A program made the translations under genes and the position numbers. From Erythrobacter sp. SCSIO 43205 (GTDB lineage: Bacteria; Pseudomonadota; Alphaproteobacteria; Sphingomonadales; Sphingomonadaceae), in contig NZ_CP063202.1 in assembly GCF_019904235.1 (NCBI RefSeq), positions 2,604,001-2,668,000 of the forward strand: DNA of 64,000 nt. The letters run 5' to 3'. How positions within the stretch are numbered: the first letter of the stretch is position 1; each line of letters starts with the position of its first letter. A model generated the notes under the pieces. The model had not been told where the DNA came from and made no database searches. It worked only from the letters and a program-made list of their open reading frames with translations. Below, in pieces: positions 26,154 through 36,196 of this stretch.

Positions 26154-26246
26154 TTCGAGTAATTCCTTCCCTCATTGCGTTGAAGAGGGGAATAGAGTGC
26201 GCAAGCGCGCTTCACAACAGCCATATTGGGCACCATATCTGTGCCT

Positions 26247-28442
26247 ATGAGTGAGTTAGTCATCAGACGCGGGCTGGAAGAGCCTGAAACAGGCGAAGAT
26301 TTCACCCCGCACCGCCCGGCGCGGCCTGAAAAGTCGATGCCGGGCAAGCCGTTCAAGCTTGTCTCCGATTACCAGCCCGCTGGCGACCAACCCACCGCTA
26401 TCGCTGAACTCGTGGCGGGCGCGCGTGAGGGTGAGCAGACACAGACGCTTTTGGGTGTGACGGGTTCAGGCAAGACCTTCACCATGGCCAAAGTAATCGA
26501 GGAATTGCAGCGCCCTGCCCTGATCCTTGCGCCAAACAAGATCCTTGCCGCGCAATTGTATGGAGAGATGAAAAGCTTCTTTCCCGAGAATGCGGTCGAG
26601 TATTTCGTCAGCTATTATGACTATTACCAACCCGAAGCCTACGTCCCGCGCTCGGACACCTATATCGAAAAAGAGTCGAGCGTAAACGAGGCCATCGACC
26701 GGATGCGCCACTCGGCAACGCGCGCACTGCTTGAGCGCGATGATGTGGTGATCGTTGCCTCTGTTTCGTGCCTTTATGGTATCGGCTCGGTTGAGACATA
26801 TTCGGCGATGATCTTCGACATCAAGAAAGACGAGAGCGTCGACCAGCGCGAGCTTATCCGAAAGCTCGTCGCGCTTCAGTACAAGCGCAATGATGCTGCT
26901 TTCACACGCGGGTGCTTCCGCGTTCGCGGCGACAATCTTGAGCTCTTCCCAAGCCACTATGAAGACATGGCATGGCGCATCAGCTTTTTTGGCGATGAGA
27001 TTGAAGAGATTGCCGAATTTGATCCGCTAACGGGCAAAACCGGCGCAAAGCTGGACAAGGTTCGGGTCTATGCAAACTCGCACTATGTGACGCCGGGTCC
27101 GACCATGAAACAGGCGAGCGAGGCGATCAAATTCGAGCTTGCCGAGCGTTTGAAGGAGCTTGAGGCCGAGGGTAAATTGCTCGAACATCAACGCCTTGAA
27201 CAACGCACCCATTTCGACCTGGAAATGATTGCCGCAACCGGCTCGTGCAACGGGATTGAGAATTATTCGAGGTTCCTGACCGGACGCCTTCCGGGGGAGC
27301 CGCCGCCAACGCTGTTCGAATATCTACCCGAAAATGCCCTCCTCTTCGTCGATGAAAGCCACCAAACCGTGCCGCAGATCGGCGCGATGGCGCGCGGGGA
27401 CCACCGCCGGAAAATAACGCTCGCCGAATATGGTTTCCGCCTGCCAAGCTGCATCGACAACCGCCCGCTTCGTTTCAACGAATGGGACGCGATGCGCCCG
27501 CAAACTTTCTGTGTCTCGGCCACTCCGGGTCCGTGGGAGATGGAGCAAACGGGCGGCGTGTTCGCAGAACAGGTCATCCGCCCCACTGGCCTGATCGATC
27601 CGCCGGTCGAAATTCGCCCGGTCGAAGATCAGGTGCAGGACTGCATCCAGGAATGCCTTGCGACCGCCAAACAGGGCTATCGCACTCTCGTCACTACACT
27701 CACCAAGCGCATGGCCGAAGACCTCACCGAGTTCATGCACGAGGCGGGCGTGAAGGTCCGCTATATGCACTCCGACGTTGAGACGCTGGAGCGCATCGAG
27801 CTTATCCGCGATCTTCGGATGGGGGTTTACGACGTCCTCATCGGCATCAACCTGCTGCGCGAAGGCCTCGACATTCCCGAATGCGGCCTCGTGTGCATTC
27901 TGGACGCCGACAAAGAGGGCTTCCTGCGTTCTGAAACCAGCCTTGTCCAAACCATCGGGCGCGCCGCGCGTAACGTTGATGGCCGCGTGATCCTTTATGC
28001 CGACCGCATCACGGGTAGCATGGAGCGCGCGATGGCCGAAACCGACCGCCGCCGCGAAAAGCAAAAGGCCTATAACGAAGAACACGGCATCACCCCGCAA
28101 ACGATCAAACGCGACATCGCCGACATCGTGGCGCACACCGCGTCTCAGGATGGGGTCACGGTCGAGACGGGCGATGATGAGGTCAACAATCTCGTCGGCC
28201 ATAATTTGCGAAGTTATATCGAAGACCTCGAAAAACGGATGCGCGATGCGGCGGCCAACCTTGAATTTGAGGAAGCGGGACGCCTGCGCGACGAAATCCG
28301 GCGGCTCGAAAACGACGAGCTGGGCCTCCCCGACGACCAGAAGAAAGCGCCGCGCGTGGGCCGCAGCAACGAAGGCAAACCGGGCACGCGTAAAACCCGC
28401 TATGGCAAAACGCGATACAAGCGGATGGGTGGTAAACCTTGA
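26247..28442 (+). CDS. uvrB: Excinuclease ABC subunit B
   Basis: UvrB is the damage-verifying helicase of nucleotide excision repair. The 731-residue product has Walker A G-V-T-G-S-G-K-T, the beta-hairpin region [14 protein letters not shown] in the Walker B position, helicase motifs in domain 3 ([21 protein letters not shown]), and the C-terminal UvrC-binding UVR motif ([13 protein letters not shown]). It has a short N-terminal extension (about 30 residues) before the conserved start. ATG 26247 is preferred over an in-frame TTG 21 bases upstream. No alphaproteobacterial LexA box (GTTC-N7-GTTC) was found upstream. Confidence 0.96.
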   Translation: MSELVIRRGLEEPETGEDFTPHRPARPEKSMPGKPFKLVSDYQPAGDQPTAIAELVAGAREGEQTQTLLGVTGSGKTFTMAKVIEELQRPALILAPNKILAAQLYGEMKSFFPENAVEYFVSYYDYYQPEAYVPRSDTYIEKESSVNEAIDRMRHSATRALLERDDVVIVASVSCLYGIGSVETYSAMIFDIKKDESVDQRELIRKLVALQYKRNDAAFTRGCFRVRGDNLELFPSHYEDMAWRISFFGDEIEEIAEFDPLTGKTGAKLDKVRVYANSHYVTPGPTMKQASEAIKFELAERLKELEAEGKLLEHQRLEQRTHFDLEMIAATGSCNGIENYSRFLTGRLPGEPPPTLFEYLPENALLFVDESHQTVPQIGAMARGDHRRKITLAEYGFRLPSCIDNRPLRFNEWDAMRPQTFCVSATPGPWEMEQTGGVFAEQVIRPTGLIDPPVEIRPVEDQVQDCIQECLATAKQGYRTLVTTLTKRMAEDLTEFMHEAGVKVRYMHSDVETLERIELIRDLRMGVYDVLIGINLLREGLDIPECGLVCILDADKEGFLRSETSLVQTIGRAARNVDGRVILYADRITGSMERAMAETDRRREKQKAYNEEHGITPQTIKRDIADIVAHTASQDGVTVETGDDEVNNLVGHNLRSYIEDLEKRMRDAAANLEFEEAGRLRDEIRRLENDELGLPDDQKKAPRVGRSNEGKPGTRKTRYGKTRYKRMGGKP

Positions 28443-29008
28443 GAAAAATCATCTTCGTAACCGCGTTAGCCGCTACCGCTTGCAAACCGCCTCCTACTGA
28501 TGCGGATATGCTGCGCGAGGTGCCAGAGGCTAAAGATTTTGCCTCCGCCCCGCTGCCCTCTCCGGATGTGACGGGCGCATTATGGGCAGTTAGTCAGACA
28601 ACGGAAAACCGGCTGATCTACGGCGTTCCTGGTGAAGCTTCGCTGATCGCGCTTGAGTGCACGGGCTCCTCAATCCAGATCACCCGCAATTCGCCTGCTG
28701 ATGAGGGCGCGGGTGCGATGCTGGCATTGGTCGGGAATGGCCATATCGGGCGGCTTCCCGTCGATGCGACACGGATGGGCGGCAGATATTTCTGGGTCGG
28801 CGAAGTGCCGGCGATGAGTGATGTGTGGGAGCCGCTCGCAGGCCCGCGCGAGCTGATTGCAACGGTTCCAGGCGCTGGCACGGTGGAGCTTCACCCCAGC
28901 CCTCTTCCCGGCGCGCTCATTGAGGCTTGCCGCGCGGGCGAGCCTTTTGATCCTGCTTCGCTTGGCGAACCTGAAGAACCTGAAGACGAGCCCTCAACGG
29001 CTCCTTGA
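28439..29008 (+). CDS. Putative lipoprotein, unknown
   Basis: A 189-residue protein that starts at TTG 28439, overlapping the uvrB stop as TTGA, so it is probably coupled to uvrB translation. The N-terminus [15 protein letters not shown] looks like a lipoprotein signal, with a weak lipobox (Ala rather than Leu at -3). The mature part has beta-like segments ([23 protein letters not shown]) and an acidic Pro/Glu C-terminus. No domain is recognised. Its end overlaps the opposite DsbD-like gene by 15 nt. Confidence 0.65.
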   Translation: MRKIIFVTALAATACKPPPTDADMLREVPEAKDFASAPLPSPDVTGALWAVSQTTENRLIYGVPGEASLIALECTGSSIQITRNSPADEGAGAMLALVGNGHIGRLPVDATRMGGRYFWVGEVPAMSDVWEPLAGPRELIATVPGAGTVELHPSPLPGALIEACRAGEPFDPASLGEPEEPEDEPSTAP

Positions 29009-31138
29009 AGCCCGCTCGGTCAGCATTTCAGGGGTCAGAACCTGCGGCAATTGCTCCGCCTCTGCGCCCGGTTCGTACCACAGGTAGAGCGGCACTCCCG
29101 CCGCGCCTTGCTCGGTCAGAAATTGCGTAATCTCTTCATCACGCACGGTCCAATCACCGACAATTGCGACGACGCCCGCCTCATCGAAGGCCTCTGCGGT
29201 CGCCTCGCGCTCAATCGCGACGCTTTCGTTGACCTTGCAGGTGACGCACCAATCGGCGGTGAACCATACGAAGACGGGCTGGCCGGTGCTGCGCGCCTCG
29301 GCGAGAGTTTCTCGGCTGAAGGCTTGGGGTTCGAGCAAAGATGCGGAGAGGTCGCGGGCCTCAGGCGCATAGCTTGAGGGAAGCGCGAAGGCTCCGAAAA
29401 TCAGGAAGGGCGCCGCGACAAGACCAAAGGCTGGCCACGCCATCTTGCCCGCCTGTTGCAGCCGTCCGACCACGAACAGCGCCAGCACGATGCCGAAGAG
29501 CATCACCAGCGCGAACAGGCCAAAGCCGCGTCCGCCAAGCTGAACCGTGAGCCAAAGCAAAGCCATTGCGGTCAAACCCATCGGGATTGCCATGGCGCGG
29601 CGGAAGGTGTCCATCCATGCGCCGGGTTTGGGCAGGCGCTCGCGGATCGCGGGGACGAAACCGATAGCAAGAAACGGCAGTGCAAGCCCCAACCCCAACA
29701 TCGCAAACAACAATAGCGCCAGCGGCGTTGGCAAGAGAAGCGCGGCTCCCAATGCAGCTGCCATAAAAGGTCCGGTGCACGGCGTTGCTGCGATAGCGGC
29801 AAGGAGCCCCGAGGCAAAGGCGCTGCGGCCCTGCCCGCTGCCGGTGTCGACGCTGGGCAGCTCGAAAATGCCTGCAAAATTCATGGTGATGACCGTGGCC
29901 AGCACGAGAAGCAACACCACCACCGATGGGCTCTGCAATTGAAACGCCCAGCCCACTTGCTCTCCCGCCGCGCGCAATGCGAGCATAATGCCGCCAAGCG
30001 CAACGCAAGCCAAAACCACGCCAGCGGTATATGCCAACCCTTCCGCCTTGGCCTCTTTTTCGCTCCCACCAGCGCGAGCCAGCGAAAGCGCTTTGAGGCT
30101 CAGGATCGGGAAGACACAGGGCATTATGTTGAGGATGAGCCCGCCCACGAGCGCGCCCAAGATTAGCGTCCACAAAGGGGGCGTTACCCCATCGGAGCTG
30201 TTCATGGTGATGATCCGTTCACCGCTAACGGCGACCTCTCCTGCCTCCGCGACAAAGCGCACGCCTGTCTCATCGCCAAAGGAGAGAATGCCTTCAACCC
30301 GCTCCACTTCGCGCGAGCCAAACTCATTCAACGCAATTTCGACCACCAGTCTATCGCCATCGCGCCAAAAGCTTTGAAACGGTGCGTAATCGACCAGCTG
30401 TGTGTTAGCGATGAAGACGTAAGGATCGGACAGTTCCACACTTTCGGGAAGCGGAATACCAAGGCGCAAAACCTCGCCATCAATCGAAAAACGCGCAGCC
30501 GCATCCAGTAGAGGGGCGACTTGCGCGCGCCATTTGGCAAAATCGCCGCCAGATGCCCCCGCTTGCCCCGCGCTCAAAACCGCGCCTTGGGGCACGCAAA
30601 TCTCGTCGGTGCAGGCGAGATATTCAACAAGGCCGGTCACGCTCGGTACGCCCTCAATCACCGCGTCTGCGGGCACTTCCACTGGCACGAGGACTGTATA
30701 TTCGCCCTCGTAAATATGGTTCATCAGGTCAGCGATGAGCAGTCGCTTGGGAACAGAATAGAGCGGCTCACCCGCCTCCCAGCCTTGCGGAAGATCAAGG
30801 GTCAGCTGCATCCCCAGCCCCGCATCACCGGGGTTTTCCCAATAGCCATGCCATTCCGGCGCGCTTGGGGTGAAGCGCAGCGCCAGCATCCATGTCTTAC
30901 CCGCTTTGGGTACGCCATCGGCGAAAAGATCGACTGAAATCCGATCATCGCCAGCCCGTTCGATCCGGGTGAGCGCACGCTCACGTTCGGCCTGCGCATC
31001 TTGCGCGAAAGCCGCCACGGGAAACGCGAGCAACGCCGCAATCGCGAGCATCAACACGCGAACCCATGCATGGCGCACAAGATGAGATGCAGCGAATGTC
31101 ACGGAGTTTGGCTTGCCTCTGCGGTTTTGGTGTACCAA
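28994..31138 (-). CDS. DsbD/ScsB-like thiol:disulfide interchange protein
   Basis: A membrane reductant conduit that carries electrons from cytoplasmic thioredoxin to the periplasm. Order: signal helix, an N-terminal periplasmic ScsB/DsbD-alpha-like domain with Cys pair A-C-T-D-E-I-C-V-P, about eight transmembrane helices with redox Cys in M-P-C-V-F-P-I-L and T-P-C-T-G-P-F-M, and a C-terminal thioredoxin-like domain with W-C-V-T-C-K. All expected redox Cys pairs are present. The TTG at 31138 gives 714 residues; a later GTG (31102 or 31078) or ATG 31051 would give a more typical signal peptide, so the start is unsure. No substrate gene is adjacent. Confidence 0.88.
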   Translation of the reverse strand: MVHQNRRGKPNSVTFAASHLVRHAWVRVLMLAIAALLAFPVAAFAQDAQAERERALTRIERAGDDRISVDLFADGVPKAGKTWMLALRFTPSAPEWHGYWENPGDAGLGMQLTLDLPQGWEAGEPLYSVPKRLLIADLMNHIYEGEYTVLVPVEVPADAVIEGVPSVTGLVEYLACTDEICVPQGAVLSAGQAGASGGDFAKWRAQVAPLLDAAARFSIDGEVLRLGIPLPESVELSDPYVFIANTQLVDYAPFQSFWRDGDRLVVEIALNEFGSREVERVEGILSFGDETGVRFVAEAGEVAVSGERIITMNSSDGVTPPLWTLILGALVGGLILNIMPCVFPILSLKALSLARAGGSEKEAKAEGLAYTAGVVLACVALGGIMLALRAAGEQVGWAFQLQSPSVVVLLLVLATVITMNFAGIFELPSVDTGSGQGRSAFASGLLAAIAATPCTGPFMAAALGAALLLPTPLALLLFAMLGLGLALPFLAIGFVPAIRERLPKPGAWMDTFRRAMAIPMGLTAMALLWLTVQLGGRGFGLFALVMLFGIVLALFVVGRLQQAGKMAWPAFGLVAAPFLIFGAFALPSSYAPEARDLSASLLEPQAFSRETLAEARSTGQPVFVWFTADWCVTCKVNESVAIEREATAEAFDEAGVVAIVGDWTVRDEEITQFLTEQGAAGVPLYLWYEPGAEAEQLPQVLTPEMLTERASRSR

Positions 31139-31201
31139 GTGAGTGCTCTAGCGAGCTAAATAGTCTTCGCAAAGAGCAGTTAAAGAGTTACACGAGCGAC
31201 C

Positions 31202-32431
31202 ATGAGCACATCAGCCGAAACCGAAACCCGCGATCTCCTCATTCTGGGCGGGGGCCTTGTCGGGATGGCTCTTGCGCTTGCGGCGGCAAAGCAGGGTATT
31301 TCCAGCCATGTGATTGACCGCGCGGATCCGGCTGAGCTTACCAAGGAAGGCTTTGACGACCGCGCGACCGCGATTTCAACCGCAAGCTGGCACTTGTTCG
31401 AAAACATCGGAATTGCCGATTATCTGGAACCCTTCGCCTGTGACATTGCAAGCATTGCGGTGACCGATCAGAATAAACCGGGTCGCCTCGATTTCACGCC
31501 TGAACCGCATAAGGGCACATTGGGACGCATGTTCCCCAATCGCCGGTTGCGCTTGGCGCTGTTCGAGGCTGCGGCTGAGGAACCGCTAATCCATTGGGTG
31601 GCCAAGGCCGAAATAGCGGAGCGGGAACGCAGCGAATTTGGCGTTGCCGCCGTGCTTGAAGATGGGCGTAAACTCAAAGGCCGCTTGATGATCGCTGCTG
31701 AAGGGCGTCAGTCGCCCACGCGTGACGGCGCAGGGATCACTATCGCCAAATGGGATTATAAACACCGCGCGATTATCGCCGGGCTCACCCATTCAAAGCC
31801 GCATAACAATGTCGCGTGGGAAATCTTCTACCCCGCTGGGCCATTTGCCCTTCTGCCGATGAACGATGACGCCGATGGCACTCACCGATCCAGCCTCGTG
31901 TGGACAGTGTCGGAGGAAGACGGCAGGGGCGTCACCAAGCTTGGCGACAGAGCCTTCATGGCCGAGGTGCAAAAACGCATGGGCGATTGCCTTGGCGAAG
32001 TGACCAGCGTTGGCGCGCGGTCAAGCTATCCGCTGGGCTTCCACCACACGGCAAAGATTACCGCAGAGCGCCTCGCTCTGATTGGCGATGCAGCGCACGG
32101 TATTCACCCGATTGCGGGGCAAGGCTTGAACCTCGGCCTTCGCGATGTGGGTGCGCTTGTGCAAGTCCTGGTCGAAGGCGCGCGCATCGGGCTTGATCCG
32201 GGCGATGCGGAAGTCCTCAAACGCTATGAGAACTGGCGCGGGCTCGACAGTTTTATGGTGGCGCTGGCAACCGATGGCCTCACCCGACTGTTTGGGGTTC
32301 CCACAGGGGCGGCAAGTGCGGTGCGGCGCCTTGGCATGGCAGCGGTTCAGCGCACGCCCATGCTCAAGACATTTTTCATGGATGAAGCGCGCGGCGTCTC
32401 AGGTGATCTGCCGGAATTGCTAAAGGCTTGA
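31202..32431 (+). CDS. UbiH/UbiF/COQ6-family FAD-dependent hydroxylase
   Basis: A 409-residue flavoprotein monooxygenase of the ubiquinone-ring hydroxylase family. FAD motif I-L-G-G-G-L-V-G-M-A near the start, D-D-R-A-T-A-I-S-T-A (family motif after strand 3), the second FAD motif I-G-D-A-A-H-G-I-H-P, and Q-G-L-N-L-G-L-R-D. It uses O2 and NAD(P)H to hydroxylate the quinone ring. Which ring position (UbiH, UbiF, UbiI or UbiL type) cannot be told by eye. Divergent from the DsbD-like gene (63-bp gap) and convergent with the Mic60-like gene. Confidence 0.9.
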   Translation: MSTSAETETRDLLILGGGLVGMALALAAAKQGISSHVIDRADPAELTKEGFDDRATAISTASWHLFENIGIADYLEPFACDIASIAVTDQNKPGRLDFTPEPHKGTLGRMFPNRRLRLALFEAAAEEPLIHWVAKAEIAERERSEFGVAAVLEDGRKLKGRLMIAAEGRQSPTRDGAGITIAKWDYKHRAIIAGLTHSKPHNNVAWEIFYPAGPFALLPMNDDADGTHRSSLVWTVSEEDGRGVTKLGDRAFMAEVQKRMGDCLGEVTSVGARSSYPLGFHHTAKITAERLALIGDAAHGIHPIAGQGLNLGLRDVGALVQVLVEGARIGLDPGDAEVLKRYENWRGLDSFMVALATDGLTRLFGVPTGAASAVRRLGMAAVQRTPMLKTFFMDEARGVSGDLPELLKA

Positions 32432-32435
32432 AAGC

Positions 32436-33380
32436 CTATTCCTCGCGGTCAATCGGGCTTGGTTGATTGACCACATTGCCCGCCCCATCACGCAGCCCGC
32501 TCTGGTCGAGCACGGCAGCGGTTTCGATCACTTCAAGCGCTTCCATCGCGGCCTTGTACCGTTCCGCATCGGCGATCCACGCCTCAGCCTGCGCTGCGCC
32601 GGGCATTCCTTTGATCTCATCAATCGCGTTTTGATAACGGCCCTGTTCCAAGGCAATGCGCGCGCGTTCAAGCCTGAGTTCAGGTTGCGGCGAAGGAGTG
32701 CTTTCGCGCCGCACGACAAAAAGCTCGCCCAGCTCACGCTGGATCCGCTCCCAGCTGATCCCCTCGTCCTGCTTGACCAATTGCGGAGCCAATCCGTCAA
32801 GCCGCGCAGTGAGATTGTCAATGCGCAGGGGATCGCGGCTAAAGGCAATGATTGTGCTCACCGCATTGGGCCATTGGTCAGAAAACCTGAGGCGCAATTG
32901 GTCGGCGAGATAGCCAAGTTCCGCCCCGCGTTCGACCGCGCGCCTTGTGGCAAAGGCAATCAGCAAGCCTTCCGCTCGCGCCGCATTTCCTGCAGCCGCC
33001 TGCGCTTGAAGGTCAAGACGCGCCAAACGCTGTTCAGCGGCAGCAAGTCGCTGGTCTATGCCGCCTTGCTGATCGACAACACCGCGCACAACCTCGGCTG
33101 CGCCTTCGGTGTCGCCTTCTTCCAATGCGGCAACAGCTTGCGCCAGTGGCGTAGGTGATGCTGAGGCAGCGGGGCTTTCCGGTAACTCACCGTCAACCGG
33201 CTGTGCAACGGGCAATTCAGGCGCAACAGGTGCGGCGACAGCGGCCGGTTCATCCGGTTGCAGATTATACCACACAATATAACCAACAAGCGCCCCGCCA
33301 AATCCGAAAGAGGCCATAGCGGCGAACAAAAACCGCCCCGTCGAGGCTGGCTTTCTGCGGCTGCCAAATTTTGAGTCCAT
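32436..33380 (-). CDS. Mic60/mitofilin-like membrane protein (COG4223 type)
   Basis: 314 residues: basic N-terminus, one transmembrane helix (about residues 16-38), a Pro/Ala/Glu-rich linker, a coiled-coil-like segment (Q-R-L-A-A-A-E-Q-R-L-A-R-L), and a helical C-terminal region with A-T-R-R-A-V-E-R-G-A-E-L and W-E-R-I-Q-R-E-L-G-E-L-F-V-V-R-R. This order and the location right after hemC-hemD match the alphaproteobacterial Mic60 homologue. Mic60 shapes cristae in mitochondria and affects intracytoplasmic membranes in phototrophic alphaproteobacteria. Assignment rests on topology, C-terminal pattern and synteny; a profile search would be needed to confirm it. Confidence 0.72.
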   Translation of the reverse strand: MDSKFGSRRKPASTGRFLFAAMASFGFGGALVGYIVWYNLQPDEPAAVAAPVAPELPVAQPVDGELPESPAASASPTPLAQAVAALEEGDTEGAAEVVRGVVDQQGGIDQRLAAAEQRLARLDLQAQAAAGNAARAEGLLIAFATRRAVERGAELGYLADQLRLRFSDQWPNAVSTIIAFSRDPLRIDNLTARLDGLAPQLVKQDEGISWERIQRELGELFVVRRESTPSPQPELRLERARIALEQGRYQNAIDEIKGMPGAAQAEAWIADAERYKAAMEALEVIETAAVLDQSGLRDGAGNVVNQPSPIDREE

Positions 33381-33452
33381 ACCAAGATTACCTTGCCTGC
33401 CCGTTCTTACGATTTCTCCGATCCTTATGGAGAAAATGCGGGTTCGTTACAT

Positions 33453-34121
33453 CTATATGCACACCGAACGCGCCAATTCCAACATTGCGAGGTCATTTGG
33501 GGTAGGAGAGACGTGGATATTCGCCCATCCTTGCCCGGCAGCTTGAGCCACTCTCGGGCCGATCACGACCAGTTGGATGCGATCACGGTGAAGCGCCAAA
33601 CGACGAGCTTCGGCATCAAACTGGCGCGCAGCGGCGGCAGAATGGAGAAGCACGGTGAGCCCCAATTCCTGGAGCGCGCGCAAGGGTTCAGGAAGTTCCA
33701 GCGGTACAGCTTCATAAGTGATGGCAGTTTGAATGGTGATCCCATCAGGAGCCTCAAGCGGCACGTGTTCGGCCCCCGCGAGCCGCAAAAGACGCGTGTC
33801 AGCGGGCACATTATTCAAGACATTCTGCAAGCCGCCTGCGCCGCTGTCTGCCACTTCGAAGCCAGCTTCGCGTGCAGCGCTCGCTGTGGTGGTTCCGACG
33901 GCATAGACAGGCTTATCAGTGAGCTTCGCCAGAGCCTCGCCTGCGTGACGAAAGACATTGGCGCTGCCGATCAGGAGAGCGTCCAATTGAGCCGGATCAG
34001 GGCAGTGCCAAGGGACAGGGCGAATTTCAAACAAGGGATAGCCGACCGCGTTCAGCCCCATGTCTTCAGCCGCCCCAAGCGTCGCACCAAGGCCCGGCTC
34101 CGGGCGAACCACAAGGATCAT
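33453..34121 (-). CDS. hemD: Uroporphyrinogen-III synthase
   Basis: HemD closes and flips ring D of hydroxymethylbilane to give uroporphyrinogen III, the branch point to haem, bacteriochlorophyll and B12. 222 residues with V-R-P-E-P-G at the N-terminus, G-Y-P-L-F-E-I-R-P, a central P-V-Y-A-V-G-T-T-T-A-S-A-A-R-E-A-G-F (the best-conserved HemD segment), and I-G-P-R-V-A-Q-A-A near the end. The family diverges strongly, so hemC adjacency is key support. ATG 34121 is preferred over a TTG five codons earlier. Gap to hemC is 20 bp. Confidence 0.88.
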   Translation of the reverse strand: MILVVRPEPGLGATLGAAEDMGLNAVGYPLFEIRPVPWHCPDPAQLDALLIGSANVFRHAGEALAKLTDKPVYAVGTTTASAAREAGFEVADSGAGGLQNVLNNVPADTRLLRLAGAEHVPLEAPDGITIQTAITYEAVPLELPEPLRALQELGLTVLLHSAAAARQFDAEARRLALHRDRIQLVVIGPRVAQAAGQGWANIHVSPTPNDLAMLELARSVCI

Positions 34122-34141
34122 TGAGCCCACCAGCAAGCGCC

Positions 34142-35086
34142 CTAGGACGCGCCGCCAAAATGCTCAGCGATGCCGGGGGTTGCGCGGCTGAGGAGGTCTT
34201 TGGCAAGCGCTCTGACGGGTACAAGGTCCAATGGATCGAACATCGCCTCCCCTTCAATGCGCTCGCTGCCATCGGGGCTAAACAAGGCTGCGCGCATCGT
34301 CAGCCCCTCGCTGCCCGGTCGGCACAGTACCGCGACCGGCGAATGACACGTGCCGCCAAGCTCAGCCAATAGCGCGCGCTCTGCCTCAAGCTCTGCGCGC
34401 GTTCCATGGTCATCAATCGCCGCGAGCGCCGCTTTGGTGCTTGCATCATCCGCGCGGCATTCAAGCGTAATCGCGCCCTGCGCCGCAGCGGGTATCCATT
34501 CGTCAACTTCCAAAGGCGCGCCCACCTCGCTTTGGCCCAATCGTTCCAGCCCGGCAGCGGCCAGAAACGTCACATCCGCCTCGCCCGCTTCAAGCTTTCC
34601 AAGCCGGGTTGCGACATTTCCTCTGAAAGTCACAACGCTGCAATCGGGGCGAAGGTTCAAAAGCTGCGACGCGCGGCGCGGAGCCGAGGTACCGACAACT
34701 GCGCCTTTTGGAATATCAGCAATGCTCGCTGCGCCCACCAGACAATCGCGGCGATCAGCGCGCGGCAATACCGCGCCAAATTCAAACACATCGGGCCGGA
34801 TCGTCTCCACGTCCTTTGCCGAATGGACCGACACATCAATACGCCCCTCGGCAAGCCACACATCCAATTCCTTGGTCCACAGCGCCTTGCCGCCAATCTC
34901 TGCCAGTGGCCGGTCGAGAACCTTGTCCCCGCTTGCCAGAACAGGCACCAATTCAACTTGCGTCTCAGCCCATCCATGCGCTGCGCACAGGCGTTCGCGC
35001 GTCTCATAAGCTTGCGCCATGGCAAGCGGTGAATTGCGTGTGCCAAGGCGCAGCTTCACCGCGCCTTCATCTTGAATACTCACCAA
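34142..35086 (-). CDS. hemC: Porphobilinogen deaminase (hydroxymethylbilane synthase)
   Basis: HemC joins four porphobilinogens into hydroxymethylbilane. 314 residues with R-L-G-T-R-N-S-P-L-A, K-A-L-W-T-K-E-L-D, V-H-S-A-K-D (catalytic Asp), G-T-S-A-P-R-R-A-S-Q, F-R-G-N-V-A-T-R-L, and the dipyrromethane-binding Cys in G-G-T-C-H-S-P-V-A. The start is TTG 35086 or GTG 35083, behind GGGAG; no in-frame ATG lies before the core, so non-ATG initiation is likely. Leads the hemC-hemD-Mic60-like operon and is divergent from tsaD. Confidence 0.95.
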   Translation of the reverse strand: MVSIQDEGAVKLRLGTRNSPLAMAQAYETRERLCAAHGWAETQVELVPVLASGDKVLDRPLAEIGGKALWTKELDVWLAEGRIDVSVHSAKDVETIRPDVFEFGAVLPRADRRDCLVGAASIADIPKGAVVGTSAPRRASQLLNLRPDCSVVTFRGNVATRLGKLEAGEADVTFLAAAGLERLGQSEVGAPLEVDEWIPAAAQGAITLECRADDASTKAALAAIDDHGTRAELEAERALLAELGGTCHSPVAVLCRPGSEGLTMRAALFSPDGSERIEGEAMFDPLDLVPVRALAKDLLSRATPGIAEHFGGAS

Positions 35087-35140
35087 TCATATCTCCCGTC
35101 ATGCTTGCTCTAGCGGGCACACACACTAGATGGAAGCGCC

Positions 35141-36196
35141 ATGAGCTCACGCCCGCATATAGTATTGGGGATCGAATCCTCCTGCGATGAAACCGCAGTG
35201 GCGCTGGTTACGTCTGATCGCCGTATTCTGGCAGAACGGATTGCGAGCCAGGAAGAAGAGCACGCGCCTTATGGCGGGGTCGTGCCCGAAATAGCCGCGC
35301 GCGCTCATGCCGAGCGGCTTGCCCCCATGCTCGAAGCGGTATTGAATGACGCCGGGATAAAATTGGCCGATGTGGACGCGATTGCTGCAACCGCCGGGCC
35401 CGGGCTGATCGGCGGGGTGATGGTGGGTCTTGTCAGCGGCAAGGCTCTGGCGATGGCATCGGGGAAACCGCTGATTGCGGTCAACCACCTTGAGGGCCAT
35501 GCGCTGTCGCCGCGTCTCGCGGATGAAAGCCTTGGGCTTCCCTATCTCCTGCTGCTGGTTTCAGGCGGGCATTGCCAAATTCTGAGCGTCGAGGGCGTTG
35601 GCACATACCGCCGCCTTGCCACCACGATTGACGATGCTTTGGGCGAAGCGTTTGACAAGAGTGCAAAGATACTGGGCCTTGGCTATCCCGGCGGGCCCAA
35701 GGTCGAGGCGCTGGCATTGGAAGGCAATGCCAAGGCGGTGCCCCTACCCCGGCCTTTGAAGGGCTCAAAGGAACCGCACTTCTCCTTTGCCGGGCTTAAA
35801 AGCGCCGTGCTTCGTGCGCATGAAAGCGGCGAACACGCACCCGCCGACATCGCCGCCAGCTTCCAACAGGCCGCGATCGACTGCCTTATCGATCGCCTTC
35901 AAAAAGCGCTCTCCACCGCAGGCCCTCACCCCGCCCTTGTGGTCGCAGGGGGCGTTGCTGCGAACAAGGCCGTGCGCGGCGCATTGGAAGAGCTTGCCAG
36001 CCGCCACGCCATGCAATTTGTCGCACCGCCGATGAAACTATGCACCGATAATGCAGCGATGATTGCCTGGGCGGGTTGCGAGCGCCTTAGTGCCGAGCCT
36101 AGTTTTGCAGGCGATCCGCTGGACTTGAAAGCAAGGCCGCGCTGGCCGCTTGATCCAGAAGCAGAGCCGGTGCGCGGGGCAGGAGTGAAGGCATGA
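35141..36196 (+). CDS. tsaD: tRNA threonylcarbamoyladenosine transferase TsaD
   Basis: TsaD (Kae1/Gcp) transfers the threonylcarbamoyl group to A37 of ANN-decoding tRNAs. 351 residues with [10 protein letters not shown] (ASKHA fold start), H-A-E-R, the metal-binding [22 protein letters not shown], and G-G-V-A-A-N near the C-terminus. Length is normal. Its stop overlaps the gpsA start by 4 nt (ATGA). It is divergent from hemC by 54 bp. Confidence 0.97.
   Translation: MSSRPHIVLGIESSCDETAVALVTSDRRILAERIASQEEEHAPYGGVVPEIAARAHAERLAPMLEAVLNDAGIKLADVDAIAATAGPGLIGGVMVGLVSGKALAMASGKPLIAVNHLEGHALSPRLADESLGLPYLLLLVSGGHCQILSVEGVGTYRRLATTIDDALGEAFDKSAKILGLGYPGGPKVEALALEGNAKAVPLPRPLKGSKEPHFSFAGLKSAVLRAHESGEHAPADIAASFQQAAIDCLIDRLQKALSTAGPHPALVVAGGVAANKAVRGALEELASRHAMQFVAPPMKLCTDNAAMIAWAGCERLSAEPSFAGDPLDLKARPRWPLDPEAEPVRGAGVKA

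Noticed and set aside
26154..26246. LexA (SOS) box before uvrB
   Set aside because: No GTTC-N7-GTTC or its complement could be found in the spacer.
27324..28202. 292-codon minus-strand frame inside uvrB
   Set aside because: Mirror frame of a conserved gene, with no recognisable motif or ribosome site.
32463..33158. 231-codon plus-strand frame opposite the Mic60-like gene
   Set aside because: Composition matches antisense shadow, and the minus-strand product has coherent topology and synteny with hemC-hemD.
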